NCBI GenBank assembly: GCA_902729315.2
Contig: LR746273.1
Location: 2,829,001-2,893,000 of the forward strand
DNA: 64,000 nucleotides
Direction of reading: 5' to 3'
Origin: Spirodela intermedia
Taxonomy: Eukaryota > Streptophyta > Magnoliopsida > Alismatales > Araceae
Shown piece after piece: positions 25,371-35,600 of this stretch. The number at the start of each line of letters is the position of its first letter. Position 1 is the stretch's first letter. A model generated the notes under the pieces. That model saw only the letters and a program-made list of their open reading frames with translations, made no database searches and was not told the origin of the DNA. Position numbers and translations under genes: made by a program.

Positions 25371-27033
25371 TGATGTGACTTAATCATTGTATAATAAATT
25401 ACATAAATTTAAAATTTATAAAACTAAAGAATACTAATTTTTGAATTTTTAGATGTATTTAAGCATATAATTTTTTTTATATAAAAAGCTCTAAAAATAG
25501 AAGAAAACTTTCAAGTCAATCATAAAGATGTAAACTAATATCAGGTAATATTTTAAAAAATCAAATAATATAATTTTTTATGATATTTAGACTAAATAAT
25601 GAAGAGAGTTTTATTCAAAAATTCCCAAAAAAAGAAATTTAGGTGTGGACATCATAACAATGTCAAGCTTCCAATGAATGCAATTCAAGTAGAAACACAA
25701 TCCCACCTGATGATTATTATACAAATGATTAAAGATGATTTAGTTGATCAAATTAAGATCTATAAAAGCCAAAAGAATTATAATTGATTAAAAAATAGTT
25801 TCAAAATTTAAAATCACACAAAAATTTATTAAATTAAAGAAAAAATAAGTTTAAAATAAGAAAGATAGAGTTTCAGCATCATGACGATGATCATTGGGAT
25901 TCTAAGCATTCAGCCCAAAGGTTCTTATTGGGCATCCACGATTTGGACAATCTCAATAATCCTATTGTGAAGTCCAAAAATTGATGAAATGGGTCAATGA
26001 ATTATCTCTATGAGCTATCACCCAGCTTAGTAGAAATTCAGTGGCTTTCAAATCTCTAGCAACTAGACCTAAGAAAGATGAGCTCAATTAAGGTGATGTG
26101 CATCTCATTAAACTACTTTCTCAAGTTTGTACATCAAGAGGAGGCTCATATCACATTTGGTTCACTCTAGAGAAGCGACAACTCGCCTCCCAACAAGTTA
26201 TTTTCTTCTCGACAACTATTCATTATCAATCAATCGTAGATGATTTCCTCAAAGAATTCATGATTTTTGTATTGAAAATCTTTGGTCAGCTGCTAGGAAT
26301 GATCCACGAATAATATTAACAAGATTTTCATCGATGGGCAAACAATTATATTGACTTAACCTTTTACTAGTGTTTTATAGAAAAATAAGGAGTTAAACAA
26401 ACAAAAGACATGAAATTTGACTCTAGTTGACTTCAAACCTTCACCTGTCACTTGTCTACATGAGAGAGAACTAAAAAATTACATGCATACCCTTGACTAG
26501 TGACATCATGGAGGTGTTTTTTTCTTAGAAAATAGGGGCATTTTAGGTATAAAAATATGTGAAACTCATTGGTGACTACTAACATAAGTTTAGTCCTGAT
26601 GTTTGAGACACATATAAGTCTCTGCCTTCTCTTGTCTTGAATGTACTCTCTCTCAAAAATACATGTATGACCACTCCTTACATCATGCTTGGCTGGCCCC
26701 TAGTGACATAGAAGGAGAGTAACACATATGTGCCCTAACCAATCTTTAGCCACTAGACCCCTCAACTTATGCTTCCCTCGATTATGCCTCTGACCCGCAT
26801 GTGAGCATAACTAGCTAACAAGTCTCACCCTTTTTTCTATTTTTTATTTTTTTATATTTTTTAATTTTAACTCAAAAATATGATTATAAAATATAAAATC
26901 ATATAATTACTAAAATTATACATTATCAACTTTTTTTTCTTAATTTAATATAAATATAAGTCTATGTATCATGATTTAAGGTGTAAAATATATTATTAAT
27001 TAATTATTAACTCATGATAATAAGTACTTATTA
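25371..27033 (-). mobile_element. LTR family A, antisense copy, probable 5' LTR of the Gypsy element
   Basis: The plus strand starts TGATGTGACTTAATCATTG, the reverse complement of the family A end, and finishes with the reverse complement of the family start. Length is about 1.66 kb. The immediate flanks (AAATT and CTACC) do not match, which argues against a solo LTR and for one end of a longer element. The minus-strand Gypsy coding remnants begin just to its left in the right orientation. Confidence 0.7.
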
Positions 27034-28690
27034 CTACCACATGAATCATTCATGATTGCAATTTCACAATGACGAGATCTCCAAAAATAGCGAGCTAGAG
27101 CCCTATAAAAGGTAGCCTTTGAGAAAAAACATCAATAATGGCTTGTCTATAAGTTAGAATATGAGAGTATATGCAAGAGATTTTTGATAGCTTTCCCATT
27201 TCTAGTTTCATATTAAGAAGCCAGAATAGGGGTGGGTCTCTATTTGACAATCGTGAGGTGGGTCAGTTGACTAGCAAGCTGGTTCATAGGCCAATGATGC
27301 ACCCAACAAATGTGGAAATATTGATAACTATAAGATCTTTGTCACTTGTTCACAAGCTTACTTGGAGGTCATGTTAGCATGTCTATGTTTAGTCTCATAT
27401 TTAAATGTTGTAAATGTGCTGCATGTGCATTGGTTTGGCATCATGTGAAGAGACTGTGGGCAATAGGTTTTGGAAAATCCTGGTGGGGAAATTCTATGCA
27501 GAATTGGTCAAGGATTGGCTGATGAAACCACCATGAATTCTTGTACCTTAAGGGTTAATATTTTTCCTCAAAGGTTTTATCTTAGAACTTGTACCTGATT
27601 ATTATACTTAAGGGTTAATATTTTTCCTCCAAGGTTTTACCTTAGATCTAAATAGGACATTTTTCATTATGCCTTTCATGCAAAATATTCATACTAGTAT
27701 AATAGTTAGGGATTTGTAATCAACATATGAATTGTCGATTGGAAAAAATAAGTGAAAGCAAAAATGTTTGAATTAGAAAATTCAGGTGTGGCCCTTACAA
27801 GTTGTTAATAAAATCATTAAACAAAAAAAAAATGTGTTATGTCATTTAGAAAAATTCAACAAAAGGCTGAAGTCCAGAGCTCAAGCAAAGGTATACCCTT
27901 CAAGTTATTGAAATAGAAAGATAGTAAGAACACGTCTTATAGATTGTGGGCTTAATAACCTAATGAACATCATAGGTGACATGTACTATTGTTTAAATAA
28001 CTATCAATGACCAAATTACTTGTCAAATTTTTAGTAACCCTTTAATTATTTTTGTACTTGATACGTATAGTTGACTAAGCTAATTCACTAAAATTTAAAT
28101 TAGCATACTAATAATCTTTCAAAAAATGATAGGCTACATTAACAAAGACTTTCAAAGTTGGTTTTGTTCTGAAATAATGGAAATGGCTAATAGTTATCTG
28201 CCACGACATGGTAATGCTATGGTTTGATTCAAAATGGATGTTTTTAATTTTATAATTTCATTTATCTCCATGTATAAAAGGGTATGTCATATGGCGCAAT
28301 CAGAATAGATCTACGAAGGATGAATTCATAAAGTAAATAAATGTTTGAATTAAATACAGGGTACACCTCACTATACGTGCAAGATAATTTATAATCCATA
28401 GGCAACTCGCAAGCATACACCAAATATAACTCTCCGCAGTATAGGGCCCACTCGTCAACGCAGCCTGGCTTGCAAGATGGCACTCTGGACCCAATACTTC
28501 CACTGGGAGAATGCAGATTAAATGCCCCCCTTCAGGCATTTTGATTCTCTCCAAGTTTCTATTTTTGGCATTTTCGACTTCGTAATCTGCAAATATCTTT
28601 TCTTTTTTTGCATTTAAGTATTTTTTGTTCCGGAGAAGGTCATCCTCTAGCCCTGTTTTCCCTACCCATCTGGAAATCTTCCGGCTCATT
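27034..28690. other. AT-rich intergenic DNA with a 60-bp spaced duplication
   Basis: No coding sequence is recognised. Two near-identical 40-base segments (27547-27586 and 27607-27646) start 60 bases apart. The stretch ends in the upstream region of the UNC93-like gene. The long minus-strand open frame at 28300-28689 has no recognisable motif and is not called. Confidence 0.45.
27547..27646. repeat. direct repeat, two ~40-base copies 60 bases apart
   Basis: Both copies contain CTTAAGGGTTAATATTTTTC and continue through an AAGGTTTTA string to CTTAGA. They differ at only a few positions. Confidence 0.85.
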
Positions 28691-28827
28691 TCCTCTCGTT
28701 GTCCTGTTATAGAGCCTCAGCCAACCCGTTGATCAATCCATTCCCAAGAAAGCGGATTGGGGTCTCGATCCCTTTCCTCAGCCCCCTCTTCCTCCCGGTG
28801 GCGAATCTGAGCGTAGTCAAGACGCAG

Positions 28828-30276
28828 ATGGGGTCTCGATCGAAGGAAGCGGAGGGTGATGCCGGCGCGGCGGAGGGAGGGGCGGTGGAGCCACCGGGGA
28901 GAAGGTTTCGATACAATTCTCCCCTGGCCCAGGTCGTTCTGATAGGGCTCGTCTGCTTCTGCTGCCCCGGCATGTTCAACGCCCTCTCCGGGATGGGCGG
29001 CGGAGGCCAGGTCGACCACGATGCCGCCAACGACGCCAACACCGCGCTCTACACCACATTTGCCGTCTTCGGCGTCCTCGGCGGCGGCGTATACAACCTC
29101 TTCGGCCCCCGGCTCACCCTCTTCGCCGGCTGCTCCACCTACGTCCTCTACGCCGGCTCGTTCCTGTACTACAATCACCGCCACGACCAGAACTTCGCCG
29201 TCGTCGCCGGGGCGGTGCTCGGCGTCGGCGCCGGCCTCCTCTGGGCGGGGCAGGGCGCCATCATGACCTCCTACCCGCCGCCCAGCCGCAAGGGCTCTTA
29301 CATCGCCGTCTTCTGGAGCATCTTCAACATGGGGGGGGTCATCGGTGGTCTCATCCCCTTCGTACTCAACTACCGTCGCACCGCCGCCGCCTCGGTCAAC
29401 GACGGCACCTACATCACCTTCATGTGCTTCATGTCCACGGGAGCCCTGCTCACCTTCGCCGTGCTACCCGCCAGCCGCGTCGTCCGCGACGACGGCAGCC
29501 GCGCCTCCGCCGTCCGGTACTCCAACGTGTCCACCGAGGCCGTGGAGATCACCAAACTGTTCACCGACTGGCGAATGCTGCTGATCGCGCCGGCGGCTTG
29601 GGCCAGCAACTTCTTCTATACCTACCAGTTCAACAACGTCAACGGGCTGCTATTCAACCTGCGCACCTCCGGCCTGAACAACGTCTTCTACTGGGGGGCG
29701 CAGATGGTGGGCTCTGCGGGCATCGGCTGGGTGCTCGACTACGGCTGCCACAGCCGCCGCCACCGGGGCTTCCTGGGCATCGCCGCGGTGGCGGCGCTGG
29801 GCACCGCCTCGTGGGGCGGCGGCCTCGCCAACCAGCTGAGGTATCCCGACGGGAAGTGGGAACAGAAGCTCGACTTCAAGGACTCCGGCGAGGCCTACGC
29901 GGGGCCCTTCCTGCTCTACTTCAGCTACGGCCTCCTGGACGCCGCCTTCCAGAGCCTGGTCTACTGGCTCATCGGTGCCCTGGCCGACGACTCCCGCGCG
30001 CTCAGCCGATATAGCGGCTTCTATAAAGGGGTGCAGAGCGCCGGGGCGGCGGTCGCCTGGCAGGTCGACAAGCGCCGGACGCCGCTGCTCGCGCAGCTCG
30101 CCGTGAACTGGGCCCTCACCACCGTGAGCTTCCCGCTCATGGCGCTCCTGGTGGCCCTCGCCGTAGAGGACGAAGTGGCCCCCCCGGACTCCGGCGACTC
30201 GGAGAGCGCCGCTCCACCCGTCGCCCATCGATCCGAGTCCCCTCCTCCCAAGCCGGCGCCCCGTTCGGCAGATTAA
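28828..30276 (+). CDS. UNC93-like major facilitator protein, single exon, 482 aa
   Basis: The open frame continues upstream to 28699, but that codon is TTG. The first ATG is at 28828 (MGSRSKEAEGD), followed by a short hydrophilic, Gly/Ala-rich leader. The body begins at RFRYNSPLAQV (residue 27) and carries UNC93/DUF895 hallmarks: CFCCPGMFNALSGMGGGG, AANDANTALYTTFAVFGVLG, LFAGCSTYVLYAGSF, then RKGSYIAVFWSIFNMGGVIG, WASNFFYTYQFNNVNG and SRYSGFYKGVQSAGAA. About eleven hydrophobic segments are visible, and the tail after about residue 448 is hydrophilic, Ser/Pro-rich and probably cytosolic. Plant members are poorly characterised membrane proteins; links to potassium handling and stress responses are known only for some. 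No transport substrate can be read from this sequence. The gene is intronless and very GC-rich, in sharp contrast to the AT-rich DNA to its left. The frame is intact. Confidence 0.92.
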   Translation: MGSRSKEAEGDAGAAEGGAVEPPGRRFRYNSPLAQVVLIGLVCFCCPGMFNALSGMGGGGQVDHDAANDANTALYTTFAVFGVLGGGVYNLFGPRLTLFAGCSTYVLYAGSFLYYNHRHDQNFAVVAGAVLGVGAGLLWAGQGAIMTSYPPPSRKGSYIAVFWSIFNMGGVIGGLIPFVLNYRRTAAASVNDGTYITFMCFMSTGALLTFAVLPASRVVRDDGSRASAVRYSNVSTEAVEITKLFTDWRMLLIAPAAWASNFFYTYQFNNVNGLLFNLRTSGLNNVFYWGAQMVGSAGIGWVLDYGCHSRRHRGFLGIAAVAALGTASWGGGLANQLRYPDGKWEQKLDFKDSGEAYAGPFLLYFSYGLLDAAFQSLVYWLIGALADDSRALSRYSGFYKGVQSAGAAVAWQVDKRRTPLLAQLAVNWALTTVSFPLMALLVALAVEDEVAPPDSGDSESAAPPVAHRSESPPPKPAPRSAD

Positions 30277-30412
30277 CCGGGTGGGGGGAGGGGGGGTTCA
30301 CCGCGACGATCGATCGATCGATCTTTCATCGTCATTGTTCCTGCTAGATCTCGGAATCAAAACTGTTTTTTAATACCCGCGTGGGCTTGTGATTCGACCT
30401 CCACGGCCACCC

Positions 30413-30452
<40 letters not shown>

Positions 30453-30825
30453 CCTTCAGCGCAACCGCCAGCCAGACAGAAAAGGTGTTAGTTTGGCTTG
30501 CCACCGGGAAAAAAGCCCGGCCACCCAGCTCGTGTCTGAGCTTTCCGCCCAGTCGTCGTGCCGCGCACCCCCCCCCCCCCCTCCCCAAACCTTCGAGGAT
30601 GAGATGAGGGTCACCCTAGAACTCAGGAATTCATGGACGACTGAGCAATGAGTGGATCACATTTAATTCTTCTCAGATCGAAGGGCAACGCTAGCTCGTC
30701 ATCGCCATCTCCGCGAACTATGGAGACCGGAAGAAGAGAACATAGGAGATGGATTGGGAGGAGGGTGACCGACAGAACAGAAACGTATTCCAGTGGATGC
30801 AGCAAGCAAATAGGTCGATCGAAAG
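30277..30825. other. 3' flank of UNC93-like gene with simple repeats
   Basis: Holds a (GATC)n tract (30307-30323), a (GA)n tract (30417-30449) and a C14 run (about 30568-30581). Part is the 3' UTR of the upstream gene. From about 30600 it should hold the 3' UTR of the convergent LSU-like gene. Confidence 0.6.
30417..30449. repeat. (AG)16 microsatellite
   Basis: Pure AG dinucleotide tract in the 3' flank of the UNC93-like gene. Confidence 0.95.
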
Positions 30826-31143
30826 TCAGAAGGTTTCTGCCCTTTCGAGGGCCACCGGCACCAGCGCCGCAGCGCCGCCGGGGGCAGCGCCCTTCCGCGG
30901 CTGCGGCGGGAGGGAGGAGAGCCGCTTCATGAGGGACTGTATCTGGAGGAGGTACTCCCTGGCCTGCGCCAGAGCCTCGGCCTCCACCTCACCCAGCTGC
31001 GCACAAAGCCGCTCCTCGGCCTCCTCGGACATCCGCAGGCGCTCGCGCGCCACCGCCAGCTCCCTCCGCGCCGCCTCCTCCCTCTCCCGGCTTCGCAGCA
31101 GCTCCGCCTCCAGAGCCTCGTTCTTCTTCCTCATCCTCTCCAT
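30826..31143 (-). CDS. RESPONSE TO LOW SULFUR (LSU)-like coiled-coil protein, 105 aa
   Basis: From the ATG at 31143, the 105-aa product is almost entirely a charged heptad-rich helix: MERMRKKNEALEAELL, then RLRMSEEAEERLCAQLGEVE and AEALAQAREYLLQIQSLMKR. The EEAEERLC-QL-E-EAEAL-QAR core is the signature of plant LSU proteins. These are small (about 95-110 aa) coiled-coil proteins, induced by sulfur starvation, that act as interaction hubs. The tail after residue 78 is Pro/Ala/Gly-rich and not typical. The frame stays open upstream to an ATG at 31374, which would give 182 aa. I prefer 31143 because the length and start then fit the family, and the upstream part is not family-like. GC-rich, no intron. 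It runs convergently toward the UNC93-like gene. No sulfur-response element was identified. Confidence 0.72.
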   Translation of the reverse strand: MERMRKKNEALEAELLRSREREEAARRELAVARERLRMSEEAEERLCAQLGEVEAEALAQAREYLLQIQSLMKRLSSLPPQPRKGAAPGGAAALVPVALERAETF

Positions 31144-33039
31144 CTCCGCCTCCCTCTTCCTCTCCTCAGCGTCAAACGCGGCCTCGTTCACCGCTCCCCC
31201 CTGCGCCTGGAGCTGGCGGGACGCCCTGGCCGACAGGCGTCCTATAAATCGTGGGGGTGCACCCACCAAACCGTCAACACCAGAATCGCGAGGGGCAACG
31301 GAAAACGAATTCCACGCATTGTCTTCTAAAAGAACCAATAATGGGCGTGTTTCAGCGCCACCAATCTGCACCAATTGTGTCGTTGTTCGTTTGGAGTGCA
31401 GAAAGGACGGGAATGAAGTGGGGAGAGAGAGAGGGAGCGAGACCGCTACGTTGACTTTTACCCATTTGTTCTAATGTAATCTTCTATAAATGTCTTAAAA
31501 AAAATAAAATCTCATTTAAATATTTTCATCCCCACTTCTCAGAGGAGCACCGGGGTCAAAATTATTTTTACAATGGAGATCACCTTTGTGAGTCTCACGC
31601 AAGTATAAATTTATCTCATTGCATAGTTACGAATCCATGTGGTCAACCTCATTTGAGAGTTCATGCGGTTGACCTTTGTAGAAGGTCAAGGAGATTTACC
31701 TATTTGAATTTCATGAGCTTAAGCTTATTTCCAAGCATATGGTATAAATATAATGACAACCTTTCCTGAGATGAAATGAATTCAATAGTCCATTGGAAAA
31801 AAGCTTGATTCTATTACTTTATAGAATGAGCCACTTTATAGCATGTTTTCATTAATGGAGGCCATTAGGTGCTAGACTCCCATGTGAGCCACATAAGGAC
31901 TTCACGTGGGGCCTTTCGATATAATGCATGCTCATTGGGAATAAGGTGGGCATTAGATCGTATAGGATGCTTATTATGAGCAGATTATTACCGTGGTAGT
32001 TCCCTAAAACATTACGTTCATTTAAGGTCATATGAGCCCCAATGCTATTGTGTTGGATCACTACGCAAACTATCTAATTACAAAGCATGATGCCCGTAAA
32101 TAACATCAAACGAAACATTGGACGGAAGCCTTTCATATGAAGAGGCTGAGATAACATTACAAGTGATGCTAATGAAATCAACCAGAGATAAAAATTAAGG
32201 GGAGATGAAATTGCATACCAGATTGTACTACTTTATTTCGTCGTGTTTCCTGCTCTTGATTAAGTGTGCGAATCTCACTCCAAAAGGTCCCCTTATGATC
32301 AGAAAGATATAATGTGCTATGATTGCAAAAAGACCACCTGTTTATCATGGATATCCCTCTTGTCCATCATATTCGCATGACAACAATTTTCATCCCCCAA
32401 AAGTTTCCTTCCAAAGCTGTAGAAGAAATATAGAACATGATAATCGTACATATTTCGATTAAAGAAACTCATGGAACAAAGTTTTCTACAAGGGGAAATA
32501 GAAAAACTTTGATATATGAGTTGCTTTAATCGAGATTTGTATGAATTTCATGTTCTATTGTTCTTCTACAGCTTTGTCGGGTACATCGGCAATGATAGCC
32601 CGATCTGACTCCTCATCATTAAGTGACACTGAAACGTGAAATGGAAGAAATTCCATACCCGGTAACCCAAATGAAGATGTCAATCAAAGTAGGTAGTAAT
32701 CTAAGGTGTTCATGAATGGATGGATGTAAGAAATTTGAGGCAACGACCTGGGAAGATCATCAAACACATAGCTGATCATACATACACAGCTATTTAACAA
32801 CACACACAACAGTCAGCGATAAATATTTACAATGAACAGTGTCCACAAACACACACATGTCGACTTTCTTACACTAGAAGGCCTTATAACCCTAATCAGC
32901 ACAATTAGAAGTAAGTTGACCTGATTTATGATGGCGGATGCGGGTACTAAGTCTATAACATTGACCATGATCAGCCGTTGGGACACTGGAGTCGGCAAGT
33001 CAGTTGCTCTGGTTGGCGATAAGCCCAGACTCAAATCTT
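31144..33039. other. intergenic DNA between LSU-like and SAP30-like genes
   Basis: No additional gene is recognised. The part from about 32560 to 33039 follows the SAP30-like stop codon on the minus strand and probably holds its 3' UTR. One short minus-strand open segment around 32580-32670 looks protein-like (ending DVPDKAVEEQ) but lies after the inferred stop and has no known match. Confidence 0.4.
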
Positions 33040-33187
33040 CTAGTAAGGATGCCCATGCACAGACTGCCTCAGGCGCTTTGCAGCATGTAAAAAGTCTGCT
33101 ATGACCTGGGACTCGTCCAAATTCTTCACAAAAACCAAATCATGGAATCAGAGTTCTGGGAAAGAATGATGAGAACCAAAGTACATA

Positions 33188-33238
<51 letters not shown>

Positions 33239-34479
33239 TCTCTCCCTCGCTTCCATTGATATATATATATATATATATATAGATAATGAAAGAATACTGA
33301 TGAAACTCCGGAAACAACTCTAGTATGATGTGCATAAATCAAAGAATGATGTCAACTGAAAACATAGGTAAGAGTCTCTGTGTGTGTGTGTGTGTGTGTG
33401 CGTGTGAAAGATTCAATTCATCCAACTCAAATATGACTGGCAACGAGTAAAGTAGAACCATGTCCTTCAACCATAGATTTGATCTCCTCCCATCCATATG
33501 GGACTACATAAGTGTGTATATCTCTATTGAGTTTTACCATGATAAGCAGGATCACAGACACAATGGAGAAAAACAAAGTTTAAGAAAAGGGTTGGTTGGC
33601 TACCTGAGAAATAAAATGTCGTTCAACAGCTTCAATCAGCTGTGCCTTGGAGGAGGGCACGTTCTTCCCGTCCTAGTAGGAGGTAAGAATAAAAGCAACT
33701 CAGAATAGCAAGCCTGTAGATGAAGTTCGGAGAACAATAGAATGGCAGGAGCAATGACAAACTTGAACGCCCCCTGAATTTCGATTTCCGTTATTGAATT
33801 CATCTCCTTGTTTTTATTAAAATTGTTAAGATGTTAACATCCGACTGGTAGAATATAGGAGATTAAACTTACAAGCTTAAAATGCCTCCAATATCTCCAT
33901 AAAGAGACTGCTCCCAATTTCCCTATATCCACAGTCTGCAGCATATTTGAGCAGATAGATTAATGAAGGCACAGTCTCACCAGTATTTTATAAGATGAGA
34001 GGTTGAAGACATAGGAAGGCAGAATACCAGCTTCTGTTGAGGTCGTGTGGTAAATTGCAAATGGGAAGAACCAGACAGAAGGCTCTTGCAATGATCTTCC
34101 TGCTCCCTAGTTGGGGCCTCAATGACGCTGAGTGCATTTCTCTGAAGCTTCACCTCAACACCATTCGTTAAGACCTTGGGAGTTCAGGGAAAAAGTAGCC
34201 ATTAAAGTCTAACCCAGGAAACTTTGACGAGAAACTATGGCTGTTCTATACAGAAAGAAGATGAATTACCAGCCAATGCCAGCCACCGAGCCCCACAGAT
34301 TTCTTCACAACCCCCTGCAAGCCAACGAGCACAGATCTCGTCCTGTTGTTTCCAGTGACTACGACTTTAGTGTGAGGAGGGAGCACCGCGAGCTCTCCTT
34401 CACCATAGTCCAGAGCAAATGTCGGGGATGACATGAACCGCTGGGGATACACCGCAGGCCGTATCATTCTGTATTTCAT
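33040..34479 (-). CDS. SAP30-like Sin3-binding protein, 5 coding exons, 190 aa
   Basis: Coding exons, in transcript order, are 34479-34270, 34174-34028, 33935-33873, 33672-33604 and 33123-33040. All junctions are in phase 0 and all introns GT-AG. The N-terminal half (about 30-90) reads VVVTGNNRTRSVLVGLQGVV, SVGLGGWHWLVLTNGVEVKL and QRNALSVIEAP, the conserved module of plant SAP30-domain proteins. Residues about 120-185 form the SAP30 Sin3-binding domain: SLWRYWRHFKL, SSKAQLIEAVERHFISQ, NLDESQVIADFLHAAKRL. Known SAP30 proteins bridge Sin3 to histone deacetylase complexes in the nucleus. The acidic/serine-rich linker I recall between the two modules in other plant members is short here. The first ATG of the open frame is used, but M5 or M16 are possible. 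GC-rich sequence at about 35230-35600, plus a TTTTTTGGCAG acceptor near 35008, suggests upstream non-coding exons. Confidence 0.82.
33193..33234. repeat. (TC)21 microsatellite in the last SAP30-like intron
   Basis: Pure TC tract within the intron 33124-33603, followed by an AT tract and a TG tract further along. Confidence 0.95.
33259..33281. repeat. (AT)11 microsatellite
   Basis: Alternating AT tract, 25 bases after the TC tract in the same intron. Confidence 0.9.
33379..33406. repeat. (TG)n microsatellite
   Basis: TG alternation with one CG interruption, in the same SAP30-like intron. Confidence 0.9.
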
Positions 34480-35600
34480 CTATCCTTATCGAGGATGAAA
34501 TCAAATCCTAGGCCCGATGAACGGTGGATTCACATTTCAGACTTTCAGGAATAATTCTGCGGAAGAGACGACATGATTCGGCGGCTGCATTAGACAAAGA
34601 TCAAACCCTAAATCAGGCTGGAACTCCTCCATTCCATAATCCTAACAGATTCAAATTAAAAGCATTCAGTAACAACTCAATTATATTATCATTTAAGCAG
34701 ATCACGAGGATAGACTAACGGAAACCAACCCGTACGGAGAGACCGAACCGATCAATGCAAGTTCATCCTCACAACACCACAATGTTGAAAAGATTGTTGA
34801 AATTAGAACGCCCAAAAGACCGAGGCACAATGTGATGCCCTAGCCCGTAAAACGATCGAGGCAACCAAAGTTCACAAGAAAAGTTGCATGCAGTCATTAA
34901 CACGAATAGAAACGCACTCGGTTCATCCACCAACGCAATCCCGATCACTGAATTACTTGCGTCACGGGCGATCTTGAATTGCTAGTATCCAAGTTTCTCC
35001 GATCACCCTGCCAAAAAAGGAAACGAAAAACAAAAAATTAAGAAGCCTCAGCAACACAATGGAACCGATGCAGTCCACCAAACGGGGCATTGCCCCATTC
35101 CAGAGCTAAAAACAAGTCCCATGAGATTCCCAACCAGAATGAACTCAGATCCGTGGAGAGACGAATCAATGTGGGCCAAGAGACCGGCAATTGGGCGTCC
35201 AATAAATCCAAAATCCAAATTGGAGAACTAGGCTACCCAGAAATGGCAGACGGACGAGGCACGGAGCGTCTGATCGTGGTCTGCAGTAGGGCGCGACCTC
35301 GAAGAGGGGAGCGGAGCTGAGAGCGACGAGAGCAGAGAGAACTGAGCGAGTGCAGCAGCAGCGGCAGCAGAATCAGCAGCAGGGAGAGAGGGAGAGAGAG
35401 AGAGAGGACAGCCAAAAAAGCGGGCAAAGTCCGTACGACTACGCCGGTTCGCCGCGATCTCACGAGAGCCGTCGGATCGGAGCCAAAATCGGTCGCCCTC
35501 CAGGGAGAAACTCCCGAGCCGGGGCAGGTTACCATGCATTGCGGGAGACATCGAAGAAGTGGGGCCCACGGCATTTGTTTCGGGCCTCCACAATCACGTG
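34480..35600 (-). promoter_or_regulatory. probable 5' leader region of the SAP30-like gene
   Basis: The minus strand from about 35600 down to 34480 lacks a sustained family-like reading frame but shows leader features. There is a GC-rich, CT-rich start area (35230-35560), a strong acceptor TTTTTTGGCAG ending near 35009 with a possible short exon after it, and another acceptor-like CTTCCGCAG about 80 bases before the coding start. A short upstream reading frame (ATG then TGA) lies near 34533. Exon limits here cannot be set without transcripts. Confidence 0.4.

Noticed and set aside
28300-28689. 129-codon minus-strand open frame upstream of the UNC93-like gene
   Set aside because: No domain, coiled coil or family motif is recognisable. 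It lies in the promoter side of a well-supported gene and the length is possible by chance.
29424-30228. Long plus- and minus-strand open frames overlapping the UNC93-like gene
   Set aside because: GC-rich coding sequence creates Arg/Pro/Ala-rich shadow frames. The UNC93 frame alone shows conserved motifs.
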